From NCBI GenBank assembly GCA_947179485.1, contig OX359247.1:9453060-9517059 (forward strand): a DNA stretch of 64,000 nucleotides, in the 5' to 3' direction. The DNA is from Allacma fusca (taxonomy: Eukaryota; Arthropoda; Collembola; Symphypleona; Sminthuridae). Position 1 is the first letter of the stretch, and each line of letters begins with the position of its first letter. Of this stretch, positions 24,657 to 38,325 are shown one piece after another. Below the pieces are notes generated by a model, which ran no database searches, was not told where the DNA came from, and saw nothing but the letters and a program-made list of their open reading frames with translations. Position numbers and translations under genes: made by a program.

Positions 24657-27343
24657 CCCCGCAGTAATGGTCCTCATACATATAATTATACCTCCATCTC
24701 ATCTCACCATGCCTTCTGGTAAGGCACAAGACCCGAGTCCATTGAATGAAAATAAACCTCAGAAACCTCAGGTCGGGGTATCGCCTTCCCATCGTCCTCT
24801 GCTCGTCTTCCATTCTATTTGTATTAAAATAATGGAGTGCACAAAAGAAACAGACTGACACTGACGGGCGGGATACGCTTCACCTAAAAGGCCCCCATTG
24901 CACATATAGCTTTCTAAGCTTTCCCAATCAACCCAACTCCAAGGAAGTTCTTTCATATGCCTTTTCTTTCCCCAAATACCATAAATCACAGTTTTCAGGA
25001 ATCTTTCACAAACATTTAGATACACTCATGGCCTATATGACTCAAGACTATGAGATACTATTCTGATAAGAGAAATCTCTCTCTCTCCTCTCTCTCTCTC
25101 TATCACTCACTCCTTTAGTGGGTTAATTCCGTCAGGTATTTACTCTGTCTTAAAAGAACCTCCAAAAGAAGTTGGAAACATCAGATTTTTGATTCCTTGA
25201 GAGAGCCCTGAGTGGAAACGCATGGAAGGATCCTTTATGCATGTGTTCTTATAAAAACAAATACACTTTCTACATATGTATGTGTGTATCTCTTTCGTAC
25301 GTCCCTCTGTCCTACTTTCCGGATCAAAACCACATATTATTTTGTTTCGCTATCTTTTGGTCCTACATTTTGCAAAAAAGCTTTGCATGCACCATATGCT
25401 CAGGGTCCGTTCAACAACCCGATGTGCCTGGCACGCAAAAGTATTGACATAAAAACAGCTCAGGAATGCTCTACAGTCCGTTCGAGAGAGAGAGAGAGAG
25501 AGAACAAAGCCGTGACTAGCAAAACGATAAAAAGTAGTCATTTTTCCCTCTCGTACATTGTAATTACATGTGTGTGCAAACCATGGAATGTATAGTCCTC
25601 AGTGAAAAAAAAAAGTAATTTCTTAACTTCCCGAGTTATCAGCAAGTACATTCAAAGGATCCATAATTCCTCTCATTTTTTTATCCTACAAGTAACTACT
25701 TTAAGAGTTTTTATTACAACTAGAGTTAGCGTCCCTCAAACCCAAAACAATGAAGGAGTCTCGTAACATTTACGATTAATCACAAACTTAATAGGCTTCA
25801 AGACGGAGGTCCCCAGTTTAATTACCTTTTCATGTCCGAGCTATCTCTTACGACGCAGATCCATAATCACCTTTATTAATATCCAGTTAAACTATTATTT
25901 GAGTCTGATCACTCCAACTATCTACAGTCCAGTCAGCAGGGCTTGGGACAGAGGAAAAAAATATTTCTGCCAGGTGCAATTAGTATTTGCTCTGAATTCT
26001 ATGGACTGAAATTATTTCAACTATCTCCTACAAAATCATATAAGTACATACATACATAGATATGTATGTGTATAATTTACAGCACTTGCTCCTCTACATG
26101 CTACACCAGTTTTTATAAACTTGGGACCCAGGAATCACGAACCTCTCTGCGGCGAGATAATTAAGGACTCGCTTGGAAATAAAACGAAACGAAATTCATC
26201 AGCATGATAAAGATTATTTGCACACGATTTTACTGAAGCAGGGAGATCAAAACCCGGTAATTTGGGTAATTTATTTCTTGTGTCTGTGTCCTCGGCGTGC
26301 ATACAGTAGATACATGGGAATCAAGGGTAATTTATAGATATGAAAAAGGGTTAAGCATCGGGAGTCATGCTATAAGAGTCCCTCCCTCCGAGTTAAGTAC
26401 AACAATATTGCTCATTTCTCAGGGATTCCCTCTCCAATTCCAACCTTTCAATTACCTTTTAGTCTCACTTTTCCACAGGGGAAGGACTTAGCCAAGGAGA
26501 GAGTATTTGTGTAATAAGGGACACGAGGAAAAGAAAATGTCATTTTGGAGGAGAGTCAACACGACCAAATCGGTTTCCCTATGGGTGAAGAAGCCCTCTA
26601 AAAAGTCGGAGTAGTTGGTGTGGTATTGAAAATACCCTGTCAGGCCAGCATGACACGGTTATTACTACTACTACTGACGAAGAGTCGTAAACTACACAAG
26701 TACTTTGCAGGTTTCTTGTTTTTCCTCCGGAGCCGTCCACTGTCGTCTGTTTACATACGTACATAATATATATTACTTCCCTATGGGTAAGGAAATGTCC
26801 CATAGCTCCCAAGCATCACAATTAATATTAGTCATCGGAAGACTGTATGATGTGTGTGTGTGTGTGCGGACTCATAAATACGAGTTACTTAGTCAGGGCT
26901 GGCCAAGTTACTCACATAGTAGGGACTGTTTGTTTTACTCCGAACTCGTTGTTTGCCCAAGTATAATAACGCGGGAGTGAGTGTATTAAGGGCTAAATGG
27001 ACTCGAATTAGTATCTCTGTATTCAGGCTGGGGCAGACGACGCATGGGGAGATAATAGAAAAAAAAATTGGGCGAGCACATATACTCTCACTCCTGCACT
27101 GCTCACTGTGCACTGTACAACATGCGTAACTTCTCCGACCTTATAAAAGTCTCACTAGGCTCTATACTTACTTATACGTTGCGTATAATCATAGTAGAGA
27201 CATGCATCTACTATGTACTTGAAGGAATGGAGTCGTGGGAACGAGACGTTAGATGTGTGAATTTTTCATAGGTTTTCCAAAGGCTATAAATATTAGAGAT
27301 GTGATGTAACTCAACCGATGTTGTTACGCTTGTTACACTACAG
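24655..27343. other. non-coding stretch with scattered simple repeats
   Basis: No gene is recognised. It holds interrupted CT repeats at about 25075-25102, a short GA run at about 25485-25502, a TACATA-type palindromic cluster at about 26044-26069 and a GT run at about 26850-26867. The longest frame, 25212-25595 on the plus strand (127 codons), is partly driven by the GA run and has no domain. Confidence 0.55.
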
Positions 27344-27545
27344 ACGCATGTATCTACATGTGCGTAAACGTACATATGTATGTATCAACTGTGTCTACCT
27401 AAACGCATGTATCCACTGTGTGTCTACGTAAACGTATATATGTATCCACTGTGCACGTGCGTAAACGTATGTATTAACTGTGTGCGTGCGTAAACGTATG
27501 TACAGACTACTTATGTGTGTCAACGCATGTTTCAACTGTATATAC
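27344..27545. repeat. degenerate 29-33-bp minisatellite, about six copies
   Basis: Units begin with AACG[TC]ATGTA and continue through a CACTGTGTG-like segment to a CGTA end. Clear unit boundaries are 27402-27430, 27431-27463, 27464-27492 and 27493-27521 (29, 33, 29 and 29 bp), with more diverged units on both sides. A minus-strand frame across the array has a periodic protein sequence but is explained by the repeat. Confidence 0.85.
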
Positions 27546-29892
27546 ATATGGAACAAGCAGTTGTGAACGCGTTGAGGCATCGGAACACTGGTAGTAGATA
27601 TGTACCTATATGTAGATATGGGTGTGGAACAGTCAGGGTTAGACGTTTTAGTAGTACATAGTGTGTTGTGCAGAGAAAACGAAATTAGTTAAGACAAGGT
27701 TTGTTATCCCGTCTTTTAAATGGATGAAGTGAGAGCGGAGGGCAGAGTGGTAAAAAAATGCAGGAGAATAAAAGTCACTGGGTTCGGTCTGTGTTTTTAC
27801 AAGGCGACTATAGATTTGGGATATATTGGAGGGAGAATTACGCTTGTTTGACAGGGAAAGCAGGGGGATAATTTTGTGCTCTTGAGTATATGTACGTAGA
27901 TATGTAGGTAGATATGTACATATGTGGAGAAGACTCTGGCATGGTTGTAATTATACCTACATGTGTCTGTCACGATTAAAGCCCTGTAAATGCGTGTGTA
28001 GTTACTTCCCATGCCCCAGCACACTGGAGAGACTGGGATGCATTGCACTCTCCTAATTTTCGCTTTTTTTATGCGATCGCGTGTCTCCAGTTCATCAAAT
28101 CATATTTTACTGAGTCATCATAATCGTGTGGATCCCATTCAATATATTTAAGTGCTCCCCTTTTCCCTTAAAGAGTGTCTAGGAGGGCAGGCCTTCTCCT
28201 CTTGGATCTTGAGGACGCCTAGTGAACTAGCTATTAGGGAAGGACTGTACGCTCACAAAATATTTACGGTATAGAGTCTCTCCACTCATGCATATGAAGA
28301 GATGTACATACCTCAGGTACGAGTGAGCGTATATAGTTGTGTGTGGACGTCCGGATAGGATTTTAAGAGGTGTCGTACATACTTGGAGGGATTTGTATGA
28401 GTCTTTCATTCCTAGACTGGTGCTCATAGGGAAGTTGCTTATTAGCACCGTATCAACAACGTTTCCACTACAGCCTTTTCTTTCTCTGCATAATTGCAAC
28501 TCCGGCCCTGGAATTGGTTTCGATTTGATGCTGCCATATATTCCTGCTGCAGGAATTAAATTCCAACTGCAGAGGAGCCATTCATCGATAAAAATCCCAT
28601 CCGGTTTTCAATGGGCAGTCGAGACTAATGTTGGAATTCAATATTCTTCCAATTCAGAGCCCTATACAGCTTGCTGTTATTTGAGACTCCTCTAAAATGT
28701 AAAAGGCTCTGGGACTCAACAGGGGATTGGATACAAGGGACTCATGGGTCCCGAATATTTAGGAGTTTATATATCTATCTACAGAATAATAATAATAATC
28801 CTCGAAGAATCCCAGAGTTTTTTTTTAAATCTTTTACAAATCCGTTCATCTCTCGCAGGCTGGGATGAAAAAAAACCAATCTTTAAAAGAACTTCTCAAT
28901 GAGGTTATTATCCCTCCTTGTAATCAAGTAATTTCTTTTGGCAGTAATGGATCAGGGAAGGGAGGCTTGCGAAATAAATTGTAAATTTCTTATTACAAGT
29001 ATAGATATATGGACTCTCAGGATAATTGACACTGGTAATTACTGATACGCTCGATATCCTGGCTCACACACTAATCGCTTTAATTGTCAAGTACGGCCCT
29101 GAGTCAGATCTGACCTATCTATCTACTGTCAGGAATTAATAGTCCGGCGGTACAGGACCGCACCCTTTCTTTCCGATGACTTTGAGTTACTCACACCTCA
29201 CGGGAAATAAACCCATGGATAAAGTTGACTCCTCATGATCACACCGGACTCGAAAGTTTTTCGTATTTGAATTTTCACCCTATAATTATAATTGTAGTGG
29301 GATGAGGAGAGGGAAGATATTAAGGTCAGGACAAACTATTAGGACTCAATTCTAATAGATAGTGTTTTTTCAAAAGTGTTCAAGATGAAATTCAAGTCAT
29401 GGTGTGTAGATTTGAGAGTTTTGTTTATGACTCGAGTCAGGAGTGTTTGTAGTACATGGGTTCGCACTACACCTTGAGCGTATATATGTATGTGTTCCTC
29501 CATTGAATGTTGTTTGTGATGTGAGTGGAGCAGTGTGCATTAGTTTGAGGAAGTGCTCTTATAATTAGATTATCTTATCTTGGATATGGCCGGGGTAGGA
29601 GTAAATTGCGATTTGAAATTGTACGGTGCCTTTTGGAAATTTTACCTCTTACCTGATTATTATTGAATGAGGAATTAGGTAGTGCTCCATTCATGAGCGT
29701 CAAGGGCTGTGGAGGGAGTGCATAGGTATATATGGAAAAACACTTTATTCATGAAGGAGGGTTTTTGTAGGGAATAATTCCCAATGCTGAGGCATGGAAA
29801 GGCTCTCCTGGTAATGAAGGTACACAAGTAATAATTATAAATTTTACATCCACAAGGCTTTTATCCCGAATGGTTCAAAAGTAGTCAATTGC

Positions 29893-29893
<1 letters not shown>
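27546..29893. other. non-coding stretch, nothing recognised
   Basis: TACATA/ATGTAG-type runs occur near 27890-27925. The plus-strand frame 28339-28695 (118 codons) has no motif I recognise. A small palindrome ATTCCTG/CAGGAAT lies near 28548-28564. Confidence 0.55.
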
Positions 29894-29930
<37 letters not shown>

Positions 29931-29946
29931 ACACACACTCTCTCTC
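29894..29946. repeat. compound CT/CA microsatellite
   Basis: A CT run passes directly into a CA run and back into a short CT run. It is pure simple sequence. Confidence 0.96.
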
Positions 29947-32713
29947 AACTCTCGCTAGAGTCTATTTGATTCTATTATTTACTGATAAAATACTACACAC
30001 AGCAGCAAAGCCAGTTCATAGAGTCGTAGAAATAGGAAAGCTGGTGTTTATACATCTGAGCATTTTCTCTCTGTTTTTCTCTTGCGTCAGGTATCCCCTT
30101 ACCCAATGTAACTTCTCATGCCTGCCGTACGGTTGCCTAGTGTCAAGTCGTAAAACACAAGTTGAACAAATTAACAAGCAGCTCGTTAATTTATTTTCAT
30201 CAACAACATTCCCTGGGCCATGCATGGGTGTAATTACGGGTATATGTGGAGACTGTAGGACTCTCTCCCGGTTCTCTGTTTATTCCTGGCTGGAAGACCT
30301 CGGGTGCGGAAGCACGAATCAATAATTGTTATTATAGAGCCCACGTTCTCCAAACAAATGAGTGGAGGGACTTATTTCCCTTCCATTGTACCTGGATGAT
30401 GTCATGTACGACTTTGTGTACATATATAGAATTTACAATTGATATAAATAGAGTAGGAGGGATGTGTTGAGCGTCATTATTTCAATTGTACAATTCAAAA
30501 TAGTAGTATTCTGGGGCCCTGTGAATTGTGATTGATTAAAATTGAAACGGGGGGATTTGTCTACTTGGAAAGAGTTACTACAGCTTGTGTAACAATTTGA
30601 GGAAATTCCATGTTTGTAGTGGAACCACTATGGAATATTATTTAATTTACAATTTCATGATTACATGATTTTAGTACCTTATTTCTATAGAGGATACATT
30701 CTCGGACAGGAATGTGGAGGTACGAAACCTCGTTGTGGGAGAAATGTCGAATGTAGATACATAATGTACTTATATAGGGCTGCAACAATGTATATTCTAC
30801 ATAATAGATATGCACGTTGAAGCATAAATTCCACTGAAGGAATTGCTACATATGCAGAAAAATTAGAATATGAATTGCTCTGGAAAATGACCAATCTACG
30901 CTTACACGGGGACGTTCATCTCAAATGGTACCATAAAGAAGTCAGGCCCGTACATTATATACATGCACTATCAGGAAATACGTGCGATAATGGTGACAGT
31001 AAAAAAAGACTTTATGGGGATTTTTGATATAGTCTATTTATGTGGAATAGCTATGAGTATCCCGATTTTCCATGGAGACTATACACACTCCATGGGAAAA
31101 ATTACAGACCCTTGGCGTTATTCGGTCAGAGTTGACAAAAAATTACAAAGTTACTTCTTGGATTTCAATTTCCCTCATAAGATAGGGAATATGGAGTTGG
31201 ACAGGGCGCCCGGAAAATATAATTATTATAGGGACCGATTCCGGAAAGATTTATTGTCAAATAGGAGACAATTTATACAAAATCATTGCCAAGTAACTTG
31301 CCATCACTGCTTTTGGGGTGGTTTATGGGATAGGAGATCATTCAGGAATGAATACGTGATTGGTCATAAAACCTATCATTTTGTTTATTGCTCATGGTTT
31401 ATTTTTTTTGCATAAAAAAGTTTCCTGCTATTAAAAATCTCTGGGTATTATCCTTCACTTTTTTATTTGCTCAATAAATTTCCCCCACAGTCACTCTGTA
31501 GATATCGTATTTTTCCCTGGATAAAATTCAGTGCGAAAGTATAGACGTCTGAAATTGTTGGCACCAGGCGTAGATACTCCAGCCTTGTGTGAGCTTAACT
31601 CTTGAACAAAAAATAGTCAAAAATATTATTTCATCTTAGAATATTATGACCTTGACTTCTAGAGAATTTTTTCTTCTATTCATCCACAAACGCTCACACT
31701 ATAGTAGATAGATAGATACTAAAATCATGGAAACTTATTTTGAATAAAATTCCCATCGTTAGATACATATAATTACATGTCAGAGTGAAAGCTCAAGGGT
31801 GAAAGATTGCACACATACATATGTCTTGGATGTGTAGACGAAGATTCACTACACAAATAACTGACTGCACAAATGTCAAAAAAAAATCATTCCTTTCCCT
31901 CAATCTTAAGGGTAAAGTATGAAGTAGAAACCAAAGGAACAAATTCCCCTGAACTCAAAGAAAACATAGTCGAAAATCAAATGTGGAATCGGATCCAATC
32001 CTCACACTTGAGAAATCAAAGGAATAATTTCAGAGGGGGGTTGTTACACGTGCTCAGGTCTGATCTGTAACGGCAGGAGGAAATCATATTTGGAGAGTAT
32101 TCCTGCTGAGCATAATGCCCCTCAAAAACCACAGTTTCAACAAAATCCAAATTTGATTTCACATTCTACACACTTTTTTTTGTATCACAAACTTCCCCAC
32201 ACCTAACAATTCCTTTAAACAAGGGAACTCTAACTACTTGTAAGGGGACTTATTCTGTATACTAAGTAAATTGGAGCATTTAAAAAATACTTGGGTGAAA
32301 GTAGTTATATTTCGAGGAAGATTTTACCCAAGTTTTCCCTCCTGGCTTAATTTTTTCATTGGAAAAAAATTACTCACGTAAACCTCCCTTCTACAGTATG
32401 ATCCCTTATTCAAGTTCCTATTCGAATATGTATCTTGAGTACTATACGGTAGTACGGCTGCATTCAAAACTTGAAAGGATTGGAACAGATTTTGCTCTTG
32501 CATCCGTCTTTATTTACTCACAAATTTATGGCGGAGACGGAAATTCAAATGTAATGTTTGAAGGAATGTTAGAGGGAAAGTCAGAGCTCAGTGAGTATCG
32601 GGCGGATGATAATCTGGCGGAGAAGCTAAACGTGAGCAATCGTGTAGGTTTTGAATGGGTCTTGGAGTAGAAAGTAATGTATGCAATGTGAGGAGGAACC
32701 TGGAGTTTTCGTG
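29947..32713. other. non-coding stretch with one 150-codon frame
   Basis: The plus-strand frame 30963-31415 opens with ATG, ends with TAA and would encode 150 residues. It is rich in Phe, Tyr, His and Lys with no recognised domain, signal peptide or homologue, so I do not call it a gene. A small cruciform-capable sequence lies at 30605-30636. No other feature was seen. Confidence 0.45.
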
Positions 32714-32820
32714 GAGGGAGAGAGAGAGAGAGAGAGAGTGAGGCGGGAGTGGGGGAAAGAGTGAGAGAGAGAGAGAGAGAGAGGAAGAGGAGATAGAGAG
32801 AGACAGACAGTCAGACAGAC
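32714..32820. repeat. interrupted GA microsatellite
   Basis: Two GA tracts (about 32714-32738 and 32757-32783) are joined and followed by purine-rich degenerate sequence ending in CAGA units. Almost the whole plus strand here is purine. Confidence 0.93.
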
Positions 32821-33210
32821 ATTTCATTGAGCTGACGGAGAGAAGAGTGTGGAGAAGAGAGCGTCGAGTCTTGGCATCCCGAGGGAAATATGGGGAAATT
32901 TCAGAGCCCCTGCTTCCTTCTTATCAAAATGCTTAGAGAACCCATGTGAATCATTATAAACGTAATTTTTATCCCCTTTCTCTCTCAGTTACTTTTCTCT
33001 CCATCGTCTGAGACCAACCAGAAAACTCTGGTCCTGGCACTGATGGTGATGTTCCAAGCCTTGTTCCTAAACCATCTCGTACCAAGGAGGTATTACTTGT
33101 ACTTACATCTCTCCCCCATTACGGGTCCATACCTTTCCTATAGATACCAAAACCACTCAACGTACAGTCCTCTCTGTGGCTATTCCCTCTATACAACCTT
33201 ATATCCCACA
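32821..33210. other. non-coding stretch, nothing recognised
   Basis: Unique AT-rich sequence between the GA tract and the following minisatellite. Nothing is seen in it. Confidence 0.6.
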
Positions 33211-33390
33211 TGGGCTTCTTATATCATAGACAGGCTCCTTATACTACATACAGGCTCCTTATACCACATACAGGTTCCTTATACTACATACATACATGCT
33301 ATCTTATACCACATACAGGTTCCTTATACAGTACTACATACATACATGCTATCTTATACCACACACGGGCCCCTTATAACACGGGCTCCT
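33211..33390. repeat. 20-bp and 50-bp composite minisatellite
   Basis: Three 20-bp units of the form CAGGCTCCTTATACTACATA occupy 33231-33290, with diverged copies on either side. The unit CATACATGCTATCTTATACC plus ACATA (33291-33315) recurs at 33341-33365. A CAGGTTCCTTATA unit with a 5-bp insertion (33316-33340) lies between them. This makes a higher-order repeat of about 50 bp. Two overlapping plus-strand frames across it encode Tyr-, His- and Thr-rich periodic peptides and are shadows of the array. Confidence 0.88.
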
Positions 33391-36300
33391 TCCTCCGACG
33401 GAAGATACTCATCCTTCCAGTAATAACTCCAATGACGAGCCTTTCTACCAAGGTAAATAAATGTCCATCTAATACACTCTCACAGACTCTCAGCATTAGA
33501 CAAATCTTTCCCCCATCCCCAACATACATACATACATAGCTGGATAGACATAGCTGGAAGATATTCCCAATTGAATGAATTTACTCCTGAATTTTGTGCT
33601 CCGAAATTCTCTCCTATACTCATGTATTTTGGCCCTCTCTCATTCTCACTCTCTCAGTCCCATCAGGACAAGGAGCCCCAAAGTAGAACAATTTACATCA
33701 ACTGAGTAAATAGCAGTGTTTGGTTGGACACAACGAGTAATGCCGAACCACGAGATACAGGAAGGGAATACTGTAGGAGGACGCACAGTAGATAGATACA
33801 TATGTATGTATCTACATAAGCGACAAACAATCCACGCACTCCTCCCACACTTTCCCTCACAACTGGAGTAAGTAGATTGTATGTGCGTGTGTGTAGAAAT
33901 GTAGATACAGATAAGTCATATATGTATGTACGTGGATCTCAATCGGGAGTGTTCACACGGATCGGACACACAGGCTAAGTACGCCGGTACATCTCTCGAG
34001 GGACAGGAAGTCCCCCGTTAGGCTTTCACCACTATAGACATGCCGGGGAGTAATTGATAAGAAGAGTCATGAATGGCTAGACACGGGATGAGTGCACGTA
34101 GACATCCGCACTGTTGTCCATGACTATTTTATTTTCCTCGGCTCCCAAAGCAATATTTCCAAGCTTGTACTTACAAATGTAGGTGGGTATATAGGTTCTC
34201 TGTGTGCTCCTGTGGTGACAAATGTATTAACTATAGGGACAAGTATGCTAGTCCTTGTGGCAATTTTCACCTTTGCTTTCTTCCTCTAGTGCAGAATTCG
34301 AATAGGAATTGGCAATGGAGTGGGAAAGCTCAGGGAGACTTCTCGGGCTCTTTCCCTCCTCAACGCCTGGAGCGCCTTAATTTACGTGCATTATTTTGCA
34401 TGTGTAGAGAGATGTCTGTAGCTTTGAGGTACATATGGGCCTACAGGCACGGCTTGGAACGTTCCCTCACAAAATGATCATCGAAGGGAAGGCTGAGACG
34501 CGGCAGTGCACTGCGGACTCGGGGAAAATGCACAGGGAGACACGAAACCCAGAGCATTTGTATGCATGTGTTGTTCCCACCGGTGGTGAGATTATTGGGA
34601 GCTGGGACTAGGTAAGTGTATGTAACTTGTACTAAGTAGCCCGTAAGCCAAACTTATGTATAGAGAGAGATAGAGAGAGAGAGAGAGAGTGAACCTCACT
34701 TCAAAGCATTAACTCCGGCCATAATTTTCTTTCTGGGTTAAAATAACCACACACTGAGTAGATCATGTAGACTCATAAATAATAGGAAAATGCACCTTTA
34801 TTACAACCAGGGAAATTAAAGTGGAATGATGACTCACTAGCCAGGGTCTTTTCCCTTTTACCTCTTCACCTCACAGGTTTTCACCTATTTCCCGACTGTA
34901 AACATTTCCATGGCACAGTTTCTCTTCCCCCCTTCTGGCTCATTAATTTTTCCTAACTTCCAACAACTATGTACAGCAACTGTGCTGGGTGGATCTCAGG
35001 GGTTATACATAACTTGATGGGATTTATTTCCTTGAGTAATAGATACATACATATCTATAGATATGAAACTTATACTACTGGAAAAATTACGAAACCTTCT
35101 CAAAGTTGTTATGGGACTGGGGCTGTCTTAGAAACGGCAAGTCCGGATCGTGACTTGTAAGCTCCTCCACTCAGTGAGGACCACTGTAATGGAAGTACAT
35201 TAAACATGAGGATAATGTAACTACAAGCTCATTAATTGGAGAGTGCTGTTTTGGAAAGAAAATGATACTGGAGTAGCAATTACCCAATTATTCTTACACG
35301 GAGCAAATTCCTATTCGTTAACATTGATTGACTGGTAATTATAGGAATAACAATTGGGAAGGAGGACAAACAGCCAGTGGACTCTATATGAGAGAAGATA
35401 CCCCTTGTATATCCATGTATAATGGACCCCCTTGATTAATGCTCCTCATTGGCTAGTCAAATTACTCCTATGACGCTAATCACGCTAATATGAGTCCCAC
35501 AAGGAAATAAATTGGAGCTCGGGGTTCCCTAGAAGAAAGTAAATAGGAGGATTGAGTCTTGTATGGGAATACAAAAGGACTGCTGGATTTTGGCAAGTTA
35601 CGTAAAATTAATAGGAGAATTACTTGTAAGCACCAGTCAATATAATTATACTGTTGTTTGTTTACAAAAAAAATAACTCTCGCATTAAAATAGTAATCTT
35701 ATCTTCACACGATAGGGGAATTTGTTATTTTTAATGGGAGGTCCGTCCATTGGGCTAGTTTGGCCGGGGTATTTAATAACAATTGGATTTCAATTTAAAA
35801 TGTCTCTACATAATATGTGTAGTGTCCAAGAATAAATATAGTACATTGGTCATATAAGAACTGCGACTCTCAGAAGGAGGATCTCAAATGAATTTTTTTA
35901 GGGATGACTGATTTTTGGATTTTTTTAACGTGAGGAATTATCTACTATATTTATTTTATTACACAAGTAAAAAAAAAGGAGGCATGGGTAATTATTACTG
36001 TGGTCCTCAGGAGATGTAGGGCTTTCTGGGCGTAATGTTTATATTCCAAGAGTTGTGAACACATGAACCCAGGCTGAGTTGTGTAGATATAGTACACTGG
36101 CATTTAATTATTTCATTGGACCTGGGACATGCAAACAAGGTCTTTATTATTTATGTCACCTGGATATGTTTTACCTTCCGTCCTCTATTTTATGCGAAAT
36201 GAAATAAACCGGGAATTACAGACGCATGCTTCATCCGTCCCGTAATGTAAAACCATACATGACTGCTGTTGGAGCTTGTAAAATATTTACAATGATCAAT

Positions 36301-38298
36301 ATAGACTAGTGTATGTGAACTTTGTTTGTAGACTTTTGTGGAAGTATTAACATATTTGTGCTTTTGTGGAAGTACCAAAGTCCAGGATATACTCGGACTA
36401 TGGACCCACACTTACATATGCATACGGATCTATATTTATATTTAGGTTATATGACTGGATACACTTCCAGGGTTGTTGAAATATTGTCCCGGGACTCTAT
36501 ACAAAAAAAAATGTGTATTCACATGGAGCTAGACGTAAGTCGGCTTTTCCCCATTTCCGTCCTCCTCATCTCAACCATTTTGGCATGCAGAGTCAAATGA
36601 GTTGGGCGAGCTGGGCGAGTAGTAGCATGTAAGGAGCTTAAGAGAGAGTATTGAACTAGATAGAGTAAAACACGTTATAGGTTTTTTTTTTGCCTACCTT
36701 GACCGTAAGACGGACTGATCCATAATCCAACACAAATATATATCCATACAAAGGACTGGAACCATTTTGGCTTCGTCTTCATCATTCTGATTGAAATGGA
36801 GTTAGTCCGATTAGGATTTTCACCATTTGACGTGGTCAGCTCTTCCTCTTTCCCCGGAGTAAGAGGAGGAATATTATTATTAGGACGGGGGACCCTGCCC
36901 CCACATCCCTTCCCAGCCCACTGGGATTTCCCAGTAAAATAGGGATGAAGATGTGGTGTCCGGTTCGGGTGATAAAACTCTTCAGCTCTCATTGTCCTCC
37001 CTTACTCTCTCCTCCGTCTTTCCTTGGAAAAAAAATCCTCCTTCGGAGTCCCACACACACACAAAAACAGGGATAGTATGAAAGGGAGTCTTCACAATTT
37101 TTTTTATCCCTCTCTTTCCCTTATCTTGTCTCTCGTGTGGAATTTTATAATTTTCCTTGAAATTCCACTCCCTGTTAGGCTCCTTTGATAAATTGAGATT
37201 AATGTAACAATAAATCTTGGGAGCAATAATGCCGGAGCTGGGAAGGGGCAAGTTACATCCACTCCGAGGATCACTAGTCCAGAGAATGGGAGATGAGGTC
37301 TTGGGTTGGATATATTCTACTACACTCCAAGGTAAAAATTGTCTTGGACAAAAAAAAACACGGATGAGCGCTAAAATAGGACAAAATTGAATTTTCCCGG
37401 ATGTTTCTTAATACGGTGTCTTTTCATACACTCACTTCAAGGTAACTCGAAGCTATTTCCTTTCAGATGGGCACTCTCCCCCACACACAAGTCCATACAT
37501 AGATAGATATATATATATATGTAAGCCACAGAGACACAAGTCTTTTCTCGGAGGAAAACTCCTACGTATGTATAGATAGTCAGCCAGTTCCGTGTCTTTA
37601 TCGGGCTGGGGAAAGTAAATGTAAATTGTCACTTATGGGGGACGTCGTGAGAACTGAAACAGTTTTTTTGCAGAGTCGGGCTCTCTATAGACACAGTCAA
37701 CTTGGACAATGGGAAAAAATTGGATGAAGCTTTCCCGACAAATTATAATTGTGATAGGTCATGTGACACCATTATATGGGCTCCGGAGGGTGGAAAAACA
37801 GAAATGTGCTAGCTTGTCGTCCTCTAACCTTTTTCCCTCTCCTGTCCATACTGCAACTCTGTCTCTCCGTATCCAAGGATCGTCAAAGAAGTTTCGTTAT
37901 AGATATAAAAAGTGTTTTTTTTTCACCAAGAGAGAGAGAGAGAGAGAGAGAAAAAGACGAAACAAGAAACACCACCAGCCAATAGCTTTTTTCAATTCCC
38001 TCCAGCTGTGTCGGATTCACATGTCCAACGATTATGGTATCGATGTCACTGGGACTGGAAATGATACTCCGGGAGTGTCACAATGCTCCGTAGTGGATCG
38101 ACAATGGAAGGTAATGCACTTGCACCGGACCCTAATGCAAGTAATGAATTTCTTCTTTGTACTGGAACTGGATCAATTGCCCTGGCGTCAGCTTCTCAAT
38201 GCACATTTGTAAACAGAGGCTTGTCATGTCATTTTTTCCATTCCATGTTCTCACCTGTAGGGGAAAAAAATGTGAGGGATAATTTTTTTTTGTTCCGC
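33391..38298. other. non-coding stretch with scattered simple repeats
   Basis: No gene is recognised. A palindrome TAGATACATA/TATGTATCTA lies near 33790-33813. GA runs occur at about 34661-34689 and 37930-37950, and TATA-type simple sequence at about 37497-37521. The frame at 37709-38212 (plus, 167 codons) crosses the GA run and has no domain. Confidence 0.55.
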
Positions 38299-38325
38299 CG
38301 GAGGAGGAGGAGGAGGAGGAGGAGG
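38299..38325. repeat. (GGA)8 trinucleotide repeat
   Basis: About eight GGA units. Frames here encode Arg or Ser runs and are artefacts. Confidence 0.95.

Noticed and set aside
37709-38212. 167-codon plus-strand frame
   Set aside because: It crosses a GA microsatellite that keeps it open, and no domain is visible on either side of the repeat.
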